A stretch of DNA of 64,000 nucleotides from Nitrososphaerota archaeon (GTDB taxonomy: Archaea > Thermoproteota > Nitrososphaeria > Nitrososphaerales > Gagatemarchaeaceae): the NCBI GenBank assembly GCA_028867035.1, contig JAGWHB010000001.1:397448-461447 (forward strand), written 5' to 3'. Below are positions 1-9,555 of the stretch, piece after piece. Under the pieces are notes generated by a model. It did no database searches. It was given only the letters and a program-made list of their open reading frames with translations, and had not been told where the DNA came from. Every line of letters starts with the position of its first letter. Positions within the stretch are counted from its first letter, which is position 1. The translations under genes were made by a program, and so were the position numbers.

Positions 1-2
1 TC

Positions 3-3000
3 CTACCTAACTTCCTCTTCCTCATCCCCCTCTCTGCCCCGGCAGCAGCCGCCTCGGCCAGCCAGGACGCAAGCGACACACCTCTCCCTCCGGGCACGGT
101 CACCAACCTCGCAGGCAAGACTTCGCCACAACCTTCCTGCTCCCCGTCTAAGACCACGGAACGGCTCGCGCCCACGAGCAACTGGTCCGCCACGATCAAC
201 GTTCCTTCGTCGCTCTTCGGCGGGAAGCCGGTGGGCGCCAACACGACGGAGACCTTCGCCCTCGCAGAGGACGGCACCTTGGTAGCCGCCGACGGCTCCG
301 GGAACAGCTTCGCCTTAGCGCCCCTGGCAGGCCTCCCTTCGGGCAACCGCTCGGTCTCCATGATGGCCAACTCCACGACTGCGCTGCAGACGTTCACAGT
401 CACGTCGGGGAGTACGATCATCGCCAGCGCGACGGTCTCCTATTCTGTCATCACGTCATTCTGCTTCCCCGCCGGGCTCAGGATGGAGATCTCCGGGGAC
501 GTCGCCTGGAAGGGCAACTCCGGTACCGTCTCGATTCCCTTCAGGTCGCAGCCGACGTTCGACCATATCATGAGGACCAAGGACAACGCTTCTGCGCCCT
601 ACGACCCGACCAGGGCGACCTTCGGCCACGGCAAGGACGCCGCCCTCGCCTTCGACTGGTCCGACAGCAAGAAGCTCGGCCCGGCTTACAATGGCGCGAC
701 CAACTCCGTCGACTACCAGGTGGGGGACGCGTTCCTCATCGACCCGGTGGTGACGGCAGCACACTCCCACACCAACCTGGCCACGAAGGCGGACTATCAG
801 AGCCACGCCTGCTATGCCAGCGGCCGCTACTGGGTCTTCTTCGACGATGGCTACGAAAGGGGGTATGTGACCAGCCCGGACCTCGTGACCTGGAGCAGCG
901 AGATAACCTTCGGTGCGTCGACCTTCTCAGTCGCCTCCTACTGCTCGGGAAACACGCTCTACTATGCCTACACCGGCCCGGAGCCGTTCTATTACAGCTT
1001 CGACCAGATCTTCGTCTTCTCGGCGACGCTCAACCCTGACGGCACGATGACGCAGTTGGCACAGAGCGGGTTCTACGCCTATGGCATCAACCTCAGGGGA
1101 ATCTCGCTGACTCTCGACTCGGCCGGGGGCCTGTGGGTCGCCTTCGGGGACGACGCGGGCTTGGTCGAGGTGTGGCACTGCCCCAACCCGAGCGCATGCT
1201 CATGGACCGACAGCAAGAACATCCCGACGAACGGCGTCTTTTCTCCCTACGCGGACATCGTGCCCCTGACGGGCGGGAAGGTGGCCGTGGCCTGGACCGA
1301 CGGTTACAACACCATGGGGTCACTCGGCATCGCGACGTTCAGCGGTGCAGCATGGAGCCTGCCTGCATATGCTAACGGCCTCTACCGGATTGACGCGAGC
1401 ACCTGCGTCTCCATCAAGGACACAGCGGGGTGCGGGGTGGACAGCGGCGACACGGCGGTCGGTTTCGTCTCGGCGGCGTACAACGGCAACAGCCCCGCCT
1501 GGTCGGGCTTCAAGCGGCTGGCCGCGTGCTCGTCCACCACAGACTGCTACGCCTCACTCAGCACGGGGGGCTCGGGGTCCCTCGCCCTGACCTTCGCGAA
1601 GTCCTCCTCGACGGTCGGGTTCTCGCAGTCGTTCGACGCCGGCGCGTACTGGAGCTTCGAGTCCGACTTCTCCACATCTGAGACGAACCCGGCGTATGTC
1701 TCGTCCCCGTTCTACCTGGGGGACCGCATCGTGGCCGCCTGGACGGATGGCTGCTCGAGTTTCTTTGACTGCGCCCTGGGGCCCTACGACGTCAGGTTCG
1801 CCGAAGCGCTCACCACCCCGCCTGCGAGCCCTACCCCGCCCTGGGGGCAGCCCGGCCTTTCCCCCTACGGGTCGTATGTGAACAACGCCCAGGTCTACGT
1901 CTCGATGGGGAACGGCCTGCTGTCCGTCGAGCAGCCCACCTTCACCCTTCCGGGGCGCGGGCTCTCAGTCTCACCGGACCTGGTCTATCAGGAGCCCGGT
2001 TCTTTCGGCCTCTTCGACCGCCCCTTCCAGACGGACAACTTCACCCTGTCGAACCTCGGTCTGGGGTGGTCCCTGAACCTCCCGTGGCTGGGGAAGTACG
2101 ACGTCCACCTCCCCGACGGCCAGGAGTACCCCTATTCGTGGAGTGGGGTCGACATGCAGGTCCACGGCCCGGTCGACTTTGAGCTGACGGCTGCATCGGT
2201 GACCGGGAGCTCATTCGACTGCCCCTGCGCCCTGGTCATGCCTTCTGGTGTCGAGTTCAACTTCAATGCCGCCAAGCAGCTCGTCACCGAGAGCGACCCG
2301 ACAGGCCTCAACACGATCTCCTTCGGGTACGGCGTGAATGGTCTCCTCTCTACGATCACAGACACCGTCGGGAGGACGACCGCTTTCTCCTACAACTCGA
2401 ACAACCAACTCATTGGGATTATCGCGCCTGGAGGGAGGATCTGGTCGCTCGGATACTCCGGGGACAAGCTCACGGCTGAGACGGACCCAATCGGGAGGAT
2501 AACCGGGTTCAGGTACAACTCCACCCTCGGCTCGGGGTGGCTCGTCGACGAGGTGGACTATCCCATGCTGGGCGCCAAGGTCACGCTCGCCTATGGAATC
2601 GGGGTGGTGTCGAGCGGGGCCGCCTATGTCGTGACGTCCAGGAATGTGTACTCGGCCGCCGGGGCGATTTCGCAGTCGAACTACATGTCCTACATCCTCT
2701 CCAACGGGACCCTCCTTGTCTCCTCGCTGGGCGAGGCGGGCGGGGACGGTCTTCTGCAGGGCGTCGTCACCAAGGTGTTCCAGTCGAGCAAGGGTATGGA
2801 GACGACGTACTACAGAGACCAGGCGCTGAATGTGTTCCGCACCACCGAGGTCGACTACGCTGCCAACCGCGTGACGGCCACCAAGATCGAAGGCTCCTCA
2901 GGGAACGTCCTCGCCGAGACCGACATGCGGTACGACGGCTGGGGGAACGTGGTCTACACCAAGGACAACGTCGGGCAGCAGACGTGGATGGCATATGCGA

Positions 3001-6000
3001 GTATGGGCCTTCCGGGGCAGTTCGGGAACCTCGCCTGTGGTAGCTTCGGGTTCTATTCCAACCCGGTCCCGCCTACGATTCACGACAGGCTCCTGGGCAC
3101 CTGCGACTGGCAGGACCAGCAGGGGACGGTCCAGCAGGAGACGTTCTACCGGTACGACGGCCTTGGGGAACTGACCGAGACGAGGGCATCCCACAACGGC
3201 GGGTGGCTCTACACGGACTACGCGTATGATGCCTATGGCAACGTCGCATCGGTGAAGGACGCCGATGGGAACCTTGTGTTTTACACGTACTCTCCGGCCT
3301 ACAATGGTGCGTACCTCACCCGAGAGTCTCGCGCAGTCGGGTCGGGGGTCATCGCTACACAGTATGGATATGATTTCAACGCTGGGTTCATGACGTCGAC
3401 GACAGACCCCAACGGCCAGACTACGAGCTACGCGTACGACGCCGTCGGAAGAGCACTCACAGTGACCTATCCGGCTGTCAGCGGGATCAGCTCGATCGTC
3501 TCATACTCGTATGACGACACAAACGGCGTGGTCACGGCCGTCGATTCGAACCTGAACGTGGTGAAGGCATACTTCGACGGGCTGGGACGGGAGACGCAGC
3601 TACAGGTGCTCGACGACAAGGGGAAGGTCTACTCGAACACCTACTACGCTTACAATTGGATGGACAAGGCCAGCCAGGTCACGCTGCCCTCTGGGAGCGT
3701 CTATTCCTACACATATGATTCGGTGGGCAGGCCGCTCTCCCAGACAAACCCAGACGGGAGCAGGTCGACCGTGTACTACAACGACAACGCTAACACTGTC
3801 GTGACGAAAGACCCAGACGGAAAGGAGGTGGCTATGTCCTACGACTGGAATGGGCGGCTGGAGGCCACCCTCCAGTTCGCAACCGCCACTATGCCGGTCG
3901 GGACCAGCCACACATACGACCTTGCCGGGAACCTCCTCTCGACGACCAACGGGGATGGCCAGGTGACCACATTCCGCTACGATGACCTGGACAGGCTGAC
4001 CCAGGTAGTCAATCCTGACGGAAACTCGATGGAGTACGCCTACGACGGCGTGGGGAACCTAGTCTCGAAGACGACGCCGAACGAGGCCACCATCGGCTAC
4101 GCCTACGACTCCGCCAGCAGGCTCGTGGGCATCACCTACCCAGGCGGCACTCTCACTTCGTACACCTATGACCAGGACGGCAACGTCCTGAGCGTTTCAA
4201 GCACGCTCTCGGGAGCGACCCAAGACGCGTTCAGTTACGACGCCATGGGCAGGCTGACCAGCACAACCATGAGCGTAGCCGGCGGGAGCTACACAACTTC
4301 CTACGGCTATGATCAGGCGGGCAACCTAGTCTCTGTCACCTACCCGGACGGCCTTGTCGTCCCGATGTCCTACGACTTCGAGAACAGGCTCACGGCAGTG
4401 GGCTCCAGGGGTTCCGTCGCCTCGTTCTCCTACAACCTGGACGGGACCATAGCCCAGGTCGGGTTCGGGGACAGGGAGGTCCAGAGCTACACCTACGACA
4501 GCAGGGACAGGGTGACGAGCATCCTGGACGCCTACCACAAGACAGCCCCGATGAACCTCACGTACACCTACGATGCGGCGGGTAACGTCGTAGGAATCAA
4601 CTCCGAGGCGTTTGCCTATGACGGCATGAACCGCTTGGTTTCCGCCACCGGAGGCTGGGGGACGACGACGTACGCATACGACGGGGCGGGCGACATGCTG
4701 GCCAGCACCACCGGGGGCACCACGACCGGGTATGCAGGGTGCGGCTACTACGCCAACTCAGCGACCGCAAACACCTGGATGACATGCTCGACGGACAAGA
4801 ACGGCAATATCGTCTCGAAGAGCGGAGGATGGACGTACTCCTACGACTACGAGGATGAAATGGTTTCGGCCGCTCTCAATGGTGTCGCTCGGCAGACCAA
4901 CGTCTACGATGGGTTGGGGAACAGGGTCGAAACGAGCGGGACTGGCTCGACAGTCTTCACCTACCAGGGGGTCGACCTCCTGTTCGAGAGGAACCTCACT
5001 GCGTGGACTGCGACTGACCACGTCTACGGCGACGGGATGCAGCTGGCGAAGGTCGTGGGAGGGACGACGACCTACTTCCATGAGGACCGGCTGGGGAGCA
5101 ACAGGGCCGAGACGTCGGCTGCCAAGGGGAAAGTGACCACCCAGTTCTCGTCTGATTACCAGCCCTATGGGCAGAACTATGGCGCCACTGGATCGGAGCC
5201 CTTCCAGTTCGCCGACAGGATGGTCGACTCGTCCACCGGCCTGTACTACTTCAACGCAAGGTTCTACGACCCCTCGATTATGCGATTCATGCAGAAGGAC
5301 CCTGGCGGCTCTGATGCGAGTCCCTACATGTACGCCGACGACAACCCGCTCGGATATTCGGACCCGACAGGCTTGCAGGCGATGGATTCCTTCTGCCCTG
5401 TCGTGTGTCAGCAGGCTCCTCAGACGTACGCCCATGCCTATGATTGGTATAGGGAATATCAGTTATCGGAGCTTGCGATCGACCAGGCGTGCAGTCCGCC
5501 CTACTCAAGTGGTTGTGGACAGCTCGCTTTCGGCTATGCCGGTGGAGCCGTCGTGGGCGATGTCATAATCGAAGGTGCGGAGGCCGCAGTAAGTGCGGCG
5601 GCGTTTGAAGAGGCCGGAGCCGGGCTTGGAAGGTCGTTAGCGGTTGGACCTGAGATAAAGACTGTCAGACTCCTCCTCAATCCGACGAGTGAGGAGTTTG
5701 CAACATGGTTAGAGTCGGCTAGAGCCGCCACTCCAGAGGATAGAGGGGATTTGGTCCATGGATTCTTCATGAAGTTGTTCCGCGAAGCGAATTACAATGC
5801 AAATAGGGAAGGCGCGTATGATATTTTCGCAAGAGGTCGGCTTAGGTCGCTGTTTGTCGAGATAAAGTCGAAGTTGGAGGGAGGGTGGTTCGGTTCTCAG
5901 AAAGACATTGACCAACTCGAAGGATATTTGGTTGCGAGTCAGAGGAGAGGAGCTTCGAGGTGGCTTGGCGTAATGGGGATTAACAATCCCATAGAGTTGT

Positions 6001-6095
6001 CTGCCCCTCTCAGGGCCTACATGAACGCTGGAAACGTCGGGCTTATTGAAGTAAGGTGGGTGGCGCCGGGGGATACGTTGTTGCCGTACCTCTAG
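3..6095 (+). CDS. RHS/YD-repeat secreted protein with nuclease-like C-terminal tip (5' partial)
   Basis: The reading frame is open at the left edge, so the start lies outside the window; the first GTG inside, at 231, is not the likely start. The first visible residues are hydrophobic followed by Ala-rich (FLFLIPLSAPAAAASA), like the end of a signal peptide, so the protein is probably exported. Roughly bases 700-1800 hold a beta-propeller-like region with an Asp-box (SFDAGAYW). From about base 2270 to 5100 there are many YD repeats (Y.YD...N pattern). The RHS core ends with ARFYDP near 5260 and DNPLGYSDPTGL near 5340-5375, the usual boundary before a variable toxin tip. The last ~240 residues are more AT-rich and contain YDIFARG then FVEIKSK (5815-5875), a D...ExK pattern of PD-(D/E)XK nucleases. 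RHS shells encapsulate such tips. RHS identity is clear; nuclease activity is inferred. Confidence 0.9.
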   Translation, partial: LPNFLFLIPLSAPAAAASASQDASDTPLPPGTVTNLAGKTSPQPSCSPSKTTERLAPTSNWSATINVPSSLFGGKPVGANTTETFALAEDGTLVAADGSGNSFALAPLAGLPSGNRSVSMMANSTTALQTFTVTSGSTIIASATVSYSVITSFCFPAGLRMEISGDVAWKGNSGTVSIPFRSQPTFDHIMRTKDNASAPYDPTRATFGHGKDAALAFDWSDSKKLGPAYNGATNSVDYQVGDAFLIDPVVTAAHSHTNLATKADYQSHACYASGRYWVFFDDGYERGYVTSPDLVTWSSEITFGASTFSVASYCSGNTLYYAYTGPEPFYYSFDQIFVFSATLNPDGTMTQLAQSGFYAYGINLRGISLTLDSAGGLWVAFGDDAGLVEVWHCPNPSACSWTDSKNIPTNGVFSPYADIVPLTGGKVAVAWTDGYNTMGSLGIATFSGAAWSLPAYANGLYRIDASTCVSIKDTAGCGVDSGDTAVGFVSAAYNGNSPAWSGFKRLAACSSTTDCYASLSTGGSGSLALTFAKSSSTVGFSQSFDAGAYWSFESDFSTSETNPAYVSSPFYLGDRIVAAWTDGCSSFFDCALGPYDVRFAEALTTPPASPTPPWGQPGLSPYGSYVNNAQVYVSMGNGLLSVEQPTFTLPGRGLSVSPDLVYQEPGSFGLFDRPFQTDNFTLSNLGLGWSLNLPWLGKYDVHLPDGQEYPYSWSGVDMQVHGPVDFELTAASVTGSSFDCPCALVMPSGVEFNFNAAKQLVTESDPTGLNTISFGYGVNGLLSTITDTVGRTTAFSYNSNNQLIGIIAPGGRIWSLGYSGDKLTAETDPIGRITGFRYNSTLGSGWLVDEVDYPMLGAKVTLAYGIGVVSSGAAYVVTSRNVYSAAGAISQSNYMSYILSNGTLLVSSLGEAGGDGLLQGVVTKVFQSSKGMETTYYRDQALNVFRTTEVDYAANRVTATKIEGSSGNVLAETDMRYDGWGNVVYTKDNVGQQTWMAYASMGLPGQFGNLACGSFGFYSNPVPPTIHDRLLGTCDWQDQQGTVQQETFYRYDGLGELTETRASHNGGWLYTDYAYDAYGNVASVKDADGNLVFYTYSPAYNGAYLTRESRAVGSGVIATQYGYDFNAGFMTSTTDPNGQTTSYAYDAVGRALTVTYPAVSGISSIVSYSYDDTNGVVTAVDSNLNVVKAYFDGLGRETQLQVLDDKGKVYSNTYYAYNWMDKASQVTLPSGSVYSYTYDSVGRPLSQTNPDGSRSTVYYNDNANTVVTKDPDGKEVAMSYDWNGRLEATLQFATATMPVGTSHTYDLAGNLLSTTNGDGQVTTFRYDDLDRLTQVVNPDGNSMEYAYDGVGNLVSKTTPNEATIGYAYDSASRLVGITYPGGTLTSYTYDQDGNVLSVSSTLSGATQDAFSYDAMGRLTSTTMSVAGGSYTTSYGYDQAGNLVSVTYPDGLVVPMSYDFENRLTAVGSRGSVASFSYNLDGTIAQVGFGDREVQSYTYDSRDRVTSILDAYHKTAPMNLTYTYDAAGNVVGINSEAFAYDGMNRLVSATGGWGTTTYAYDGAGDMLASTTGGTTTGYAGCGYYANSATANTWMTCSTDKNGNIVSKSGGWTYSYDYEDEMVSAALNGVARQTNVYDGLGNRVETSGTGSTVFTYQGVDLLFERNLTAWTATDHVYGDGMQLAKVVGGTTTYFHEDRLGSNRAETSAAKGKVTTQFSSDYQPYGQNYGATGSEPFQFADRMVDSSTGLYYFNARFYDPSIMRFMQKDPGGSDASPYMYADDNPLGYSDPTGLQAMDSFCPVVCQQAPQTYAHAYDWYREYQLSELAIDQACSPPYSSGCGQLAFGYAGGAVVGDVIIEGAEAAVSAAAFEEAGAGLGRSLAVGPEIKTVRLLLNPTSEEFATWLESARAATPEDRGDLVHGFFMKLFREANYNANREGAYDIFARGRLRSLFVEIKSKLEGGWFGSQKDIDQLEGYLVASQRRGASRWLGVMGINNPIELSAPLRAYMNAGNVGLIEVRWVAPGDTLLPYL

Positions 6096-6557
6096 TCAAT
6101 ACGTGAATGTCACGCCGCCGGACAGGTCGAAGAAATCAGCCGTCTTGTCCATCTCATTAGGTTCGTCGTAACCAATTGTGTGCAAGTTCCCCTTTCCTTC
6201 CCAAATCGCCGGGGGTGTTCTCGCTTCGTACCATGATTCGAGGTAGGAGTCGGCATCTCGGAGGGCGAGGCCTTTTCTGATTTTATCCGCTCTCACTTTG
6301 AGTGCAACGGCTAGCTTTTTCGCTTCGTCCGCAGAAAGTGTCTCGGTTTCAGAACCACTTTGTGGTAGTGCTAGGCCCTCTTCGGTTGCGATATGACGAA
6401 TCCAAGTCCAATATGAAGGGGATAAAGAACGCCAACCGCCGTTCTTTGCTTCAGCGTAGATAGCCACAGCGATTCCCCGTACTGCGTAATTATGAGGTAG
6501 TCCCTTATAACATCCACCATAGTTGATGGGAAACTCGGACTCGGGACATGGCCGCAT
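6096..6557 (-). CDS. Hypothetical protein, candidate immunity protein for the RHS toxin tip
   Basis: This 153-residue soluble protein is encoded convergently and its stop codon abuts that of the RHS gene with no spacer. It is rich in Trp, Tyr and acidic residues (WRSLSPSYWTWIRHIA; ADEAKKLAVALKVRADKI), a composition seen in many toxin immunity proteins, but I recognise no named family. Immunity genes normally follow their toxin on the same strand, so the convergent order is odd and the role is an inference from position. The start at 6557 overlaps the divergent membrane-protein start at 6548 by 10 nt; a GTG at 6467 downstream of a TATA-like box near 6510 is an alternative start. Confidence 0.6.
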   Translation of the reverse strand: MRPCPESEFPINYGGCYKGLPHNYAVRGIAVAIYAEAKNGGWRSLSPSYWTWIRHIATEEGLALPQSGSETETLSADEAKKLAVALKVRADKIRKGLALRDADSYLESWYEARTPPAIWEGKGNLHTIGYDEPNEMDKTADFFDLSGGVTFTY

Positions 6558-7000
6558 ATTCAGGAGAGGTGCAACCTTCCAGACTTGGGGAAAAGTGGCC
6601 CACGGGGCTGAAGATCGTCGCTGCCTTGTGGCTGCTGCAGGGCATCTTGGATGCGTTCGATTCTTCCGGTTTCCTCCTGTTCCCCGGACCCAACCTTGGG
6701 TTCACAATCCTGGAGTCTCTAGCCTTCGTGTTAGCTGTCCTTCAAGTCGCGGCGGCAATAGGGTTCGGTGTGAGAGCCAAGTGGTCCTATTGGCTGGGGC
6801 TGGCGGTCCCCGTTCTCGGTCTTGCCGTTGCGTCCTATAGTGCGATCTTCTTCGCTGTGGGAACTGTGCTCGGGTTGGATCCTGTCGAACTAATCCCCTT
6901 TCTCGTATGGTTCGTCTGGGCCGTGGTCGCGTGGACCTACCTGCGACGCCCATATGTGAAAGAGTACCTCGGAGTCAGCCGGGCGCCCACTCCCTCGTGA
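6548..7000 (+). CDS. Small four-helix membrane protein
   Basis: This is a 150-residue hydrophobic protein with about four predicted transmembrane helices: near residues 20-38, 45-70, 77-100 and 110-130. The N-terminus is polar and the C-terminus is basic with an RRPYVKEY stretch. A TATA-like CTTATAAC near 6505-6513 would give a short leader before the ATG. No catalytic motif is visible, and the family (DUF-type membrane proteins of archaea) cannot be named. The gene diverges from the candidate immunity gene and shares its promoter region. Confidence 0.7.
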   Translation: MAAYSGEVQPSRLGEKWPTGLKIVAALWLLQGILDAFDSSGFLLFPGPNLGFTILESLAFVLAVLQVAAAIGFGVRAKWSYWLGLAVPVLGLAVASYSAIFFAVGTVLGLDPVELIPFLVWFVWAVVAWTYLRRPYVKEYLGVSRAPTPS

Positions 7001-7187
7001 CATGACGTAATGTCCGCAGGCGCGGGCGACCCTCAATCAATTACGAGCACTCCGCCTCGCGCCGACAATCCCTACGATTCTTCAGCGATGTTTCCGCGAC
7101 GACCGGCCAAGTGTTTCCGGAAGCCCCTCGGGTTGAAGACCGAGGGCCCTCTTCGCTTTTGCGTCCACGGGGGGTGATTGGGGCGTT

Positions 7188-7442
7188 CTACCACTGCTCG
7201 CAGCCACCGAAATTGTCCAAGAATTCTGTGAGTTTGGCTATCCAGTCTCTGGTTGCCCGGGAGGTAGGTTGGACCCTGGCTCTGGTTGGGTCGTATTCCC
7301 ACTTGTCGTGAAAGATCTTCGCCGTTTTTCCTTCCATCTGAATCGCGCGTCCGAGCGCTCCTGATGTGAGCTCACCGTTCGAAAGCCTTCCGTCGAGCGG
7401 TTCTGTTAAGATGACTGGACAGGGAGGGATTTCTCCCCACCG
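7188..7442 (-). pseudogene. Gene remnant without a usable start
   Basis: An 84-codon open stretch reads as a natural protein segment (for example IPPCPVILTEPLDGRLSNG and then RDWIAKLTEFLDNFGGCEQW before TAG), yet a TAA lies immediately upstream at 7443-7445 and the only ATG, at 7337, would remove the better-conserved-looking half. A frame change just upstream would join it to an ATG near 7457. I read it as the 3' part of a broken gene. The product family is not recognised. The 187 nt to its left (7001-7187) hold nothing I can identify. Confidence 0.45.
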
Positions 7443-7550
7443 TTAAGTGGGTGGACATGACCCAATTGAAATTGCATGGATTGTGTCTACTGTGCTTCTT
7501 GCAGTTATCCTCTTGTATTTCTTACTCTTCGCTGGACGGAAAAGTCGCGT

Positions 7551-8006
7551 CTATGAGGTGTCGCGAGCAGAAAGAACTACACGTGTGGTGAGGAAGGCCA
7601 CTATGACCAAGATTGTGTTGCTGACCAATGCGAGGTCAATATTCACAGCGTTAAAGATGAAAGTGAGGCAAACCTCAAACCCCACGAACACGATTATGAT
7701 GAGATTGAAAGTCATGCGATATACTCTCTTTGCTCCTTCTACGGTCATTCTCGTGGACATAGCAAGGAAACTGACTGCTACGGTGATTCCAGACAGACCT
7801 GATACGAAGACGAGCATGAACGCCACTGCTTGCAAATATGTTTCGCCTCCTTCCGAAGTGCTATTCAGGATGAATGTCGGATTCCCCAAGATGAGGACTA
7901 AACCAGCGAAAGCCGCCGCTCCCAAAAAGCCGACTACGAGGATGGCTTGTTCATGGAGTCGCTGAACTTGCTCCCTCGTGTCCTTGTCGGCTTGGGACTC
8001 GCTCAA
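7551..8006 (-). CDS. Four-helix membrane protein
   Basis: A 151-residue protein with a charged N-terminus (SESQADKDTREQVQRLHEQ) that probably forms an amphipathic helix, then four hydrophobic helices near residues 23-42, 58-83, 98-118 and 125-143. It starts with TTG inside a TTGA overlap with the upstream small gene at 8003-8203, so the two are probably translated together. No enzymatic motif is present. Similar four-helix proteins recur at 11942-12397 and 12508-12978, giving this island several small membrane proteins of unknown role. Confidence 0.7.
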   Translation of the reverse strand: MSESQADKDTREQVQRLHEQAILVVGFLGAAAFAGLVLILGNPTFILNSTSEGGETYLQAVAFMLVFVSGLSGITVAVSFLAMSTRMTVEGAKRVYRMTFNLIIIVFVGFEVCLTFIFNAVNIDLALVSNTILVIVAFLTTRVVLSARDTS

Positions 8007-8203
8007 CGTGTTTCTTTGACCTTGGAGTATTCCCCTAACACGGCCCTGACTGCTTCGAGGACAGTTTCAAGTTTGCGGGCTTTCCGTTCCCGCTCCAAGG
8101 CCTCCAGGTCTGCCCCGAGCTGTGCCAAGAGGCAGTAAACGAAGTATTGCTTTGTCCAGTTCAGATGGAACGAGCCTTTCTTGCCGACGTAATCCATTCC
8201 CAT
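8003..8203 (-). CDS. Small hypothetical protein with C-terminal helix
   Basis: A 66-residue protein beginning MGMDYVGKKG. I chose the ATG at 8203 because a GGAGG Shine-Dalgarno-like block lies about 7 nt upstream; a TTG at 8227 would be the in-frame alternative. The C-terminal half is a charged helix with many Glu, Arg and Lys (LEALERERKARKLETVLEAV), likely a coiled coil. The stop overlaps the TTG start of the downstream membrane-protein gene, so the pair forms a two-gene unit. Function unknown. The 221 nt upstream (8204-8424) are a divergent promoter region. Confidence 0.55.
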   Translation of the reverse strand: MGMDYVGKKGSFHLNWTKQYFVYCLLAQLGADLEALERERKARKLETVLEAVRAVLGEYSKVKETR

Positions 8204-8424
8204 TGGGTGATCCTCCCGCGGCCTCAACCAGCCGTCACATTCCCGCCCACCACTGCGATTCGAGTTCTGAGCAAATGTTGCTCTACTTTCGATGATTGTG
8301 ATAGCGCTCCTCCTAATAATCCGTTGTGGATTCTGGTTCTGTTCAACCCTCTGCTCGCGTCCTCTCTGTTAATCGTCGGCTCGTGCCACGCTTCAAATAA
8401 CGCAGGGGAAAAGGTCGTCTGGAT

Positions 8425-9516
8425 TTGGGCTGGAAACCCCCGAAAGGATATTGGTCTCTCGTCGAGATCGGAGTCCTCATCGACTTCGCCCTCTGGTTCG
8501 GGGTGCTAAGCCAGTTGAAAGTAATCGACTGGCAGTTGGGTCTCACGCTCGTGTATGTGGAAGTGCCAATTGGCGTGATAGTTAGCATCCTCGTCTCCTA
8601 TCTTCTGCGAGAATCGGCTAAGCAGGCACAACTCGCCGTAGCCCAAGCGCAGGCCTTCGCGAAAGAGACCCAGAAACTACAGGACGAGCGGATTCGAATC
8701 GGCGAAGTCAAAGCACGCCTCTCAGAACACTATCAGGGTGTGCTCCATTCGATGCAATTCTGGTTCGACGACCTTCAACCCTCCGTCCCGACTGGCTCAG
8801 CCTATGAGCCAAAACTCACCTATACGGTGGCAAGACTCGTCGCAGCCTATTGGTATTCCCCCCCACCCAAGACCGACCTCAGAAAGCTTGAGACCCGCAC
8901 GTATGTTGAAGAGTCCGCGCCCGAAGTAGAAGCGCCTCTCCGAGGCGAAAATTGGAGCAAGTGGGTCGCTCTGAGGGAAAGAGCGAACGCACACTTGACG
9001 CGCGTTGGAGAGTTGTGGCAGAAAGTGGTTGACGACATAAGGTCTGAAACCTCAAGCCTCGGATTGAAAGAGTGGGACGGGACGCTAGCGCTCGGTAAGC
9101 CAGTAGACCACTATTGGCTTCACCGACTTTTCACCAGTTTGTGGCTCGACTACGACTCCTTCCAAGGTCAGGGGACTCATCTCTGGGACGATGCGAATAT
9201 CGTCCAAGGCGACGATGACTACAACAGGAAGAAGGTCTGGTTTTTCTACGATGGCGGAGTTCAGAGCACAAGCCGAGAGGCTCTTGAAGAATTGAAGATT
9301 TGGCTTCCCACCGAGGCAAACGCAATTGCTCCTGCACAGAAGGAGCTGAGAGAGGACGCTGACGGGATTGCTTTAGATTATGACTCTTTGCATCGAAGCT
9401 GGGGTAAGGTCGAAAGGGACTACCGAGGCAAGCGGGCGGAGAGATTGCTGGGCTCCTGCCCCACATGCGCTGATTGGCTCGCCGAACTTGACCGTCTAAA
9501 GACCTCAGGGACGTGA
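8425..9516 (+). CDS. Membrane-anchored hypothetical protein
   Basis: A 363-residue protein starting with TTG, with a CAAATAACG TATA-like box about 27 nt upstream. Two transmembrane helices lie near residues 14-33 and 40-61, followed by a coiled coil (AKQAQLAVAQAQAFAKETQK, residues ~66-95) and a large soluble C-terminal region rich in Trp, Asp and Glu. The C-terminus has a CPTCADW motif with two cysteines. The layout (two helices, coiled coil, cytosolic domain) resembles membrane sensor or effector proteins of archaeal accessory islands, but I recognise no domain. Confidence 0.65.
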   Translation: MGWKPPKGYWSLVEIGVLIDFALWFGVLSQLKVIDWQLGLTLVYVEVPIGVIVSILVSYLLRESAKQAQLAVAQAQAFAKETQKLQDERIRIGEVKARLSEHYQGVLHSMQFWFDDLQPSVPTGSAYEPKLTYTVARLVAAYWYSPPPKTDLRKLETRTYVEESAPEVEAPLRGENWSKWVALRERANAHLTRVGELWQKVVDDIRSETSSLGLKEWDGTLALGKPVDHYWLHRLFTSLWLDYDSFQGQGTHLWDDANIVQGDDDYNRKKVWFFYDGGVQSTSREALEELKIWLPTEANAIAPAQKELREDADGIALDYDSLHRSWGKVERDYRGKRAERLLGSCPTCADWLAELDRLKTSGT

Positions 9517-9555
9517 GAGGTATTCTCTCAGTATGTATCGGATTGTTTCCGGTAT

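Noticed and set aside
4758..5435. 225-codon antisense frame in the RHS gene
   Set aside because: Shadow of the YD-repeat coding strand.
7447..7550. Plus-strand frame with a membrane-helix-like start (IEIAWIVSTVLLAVILLYFLL)
   Set aside because: It runs antisense through the well-supported four-helix gene at 7551-8006 and its later part looks like a shadow; at best a remnant.
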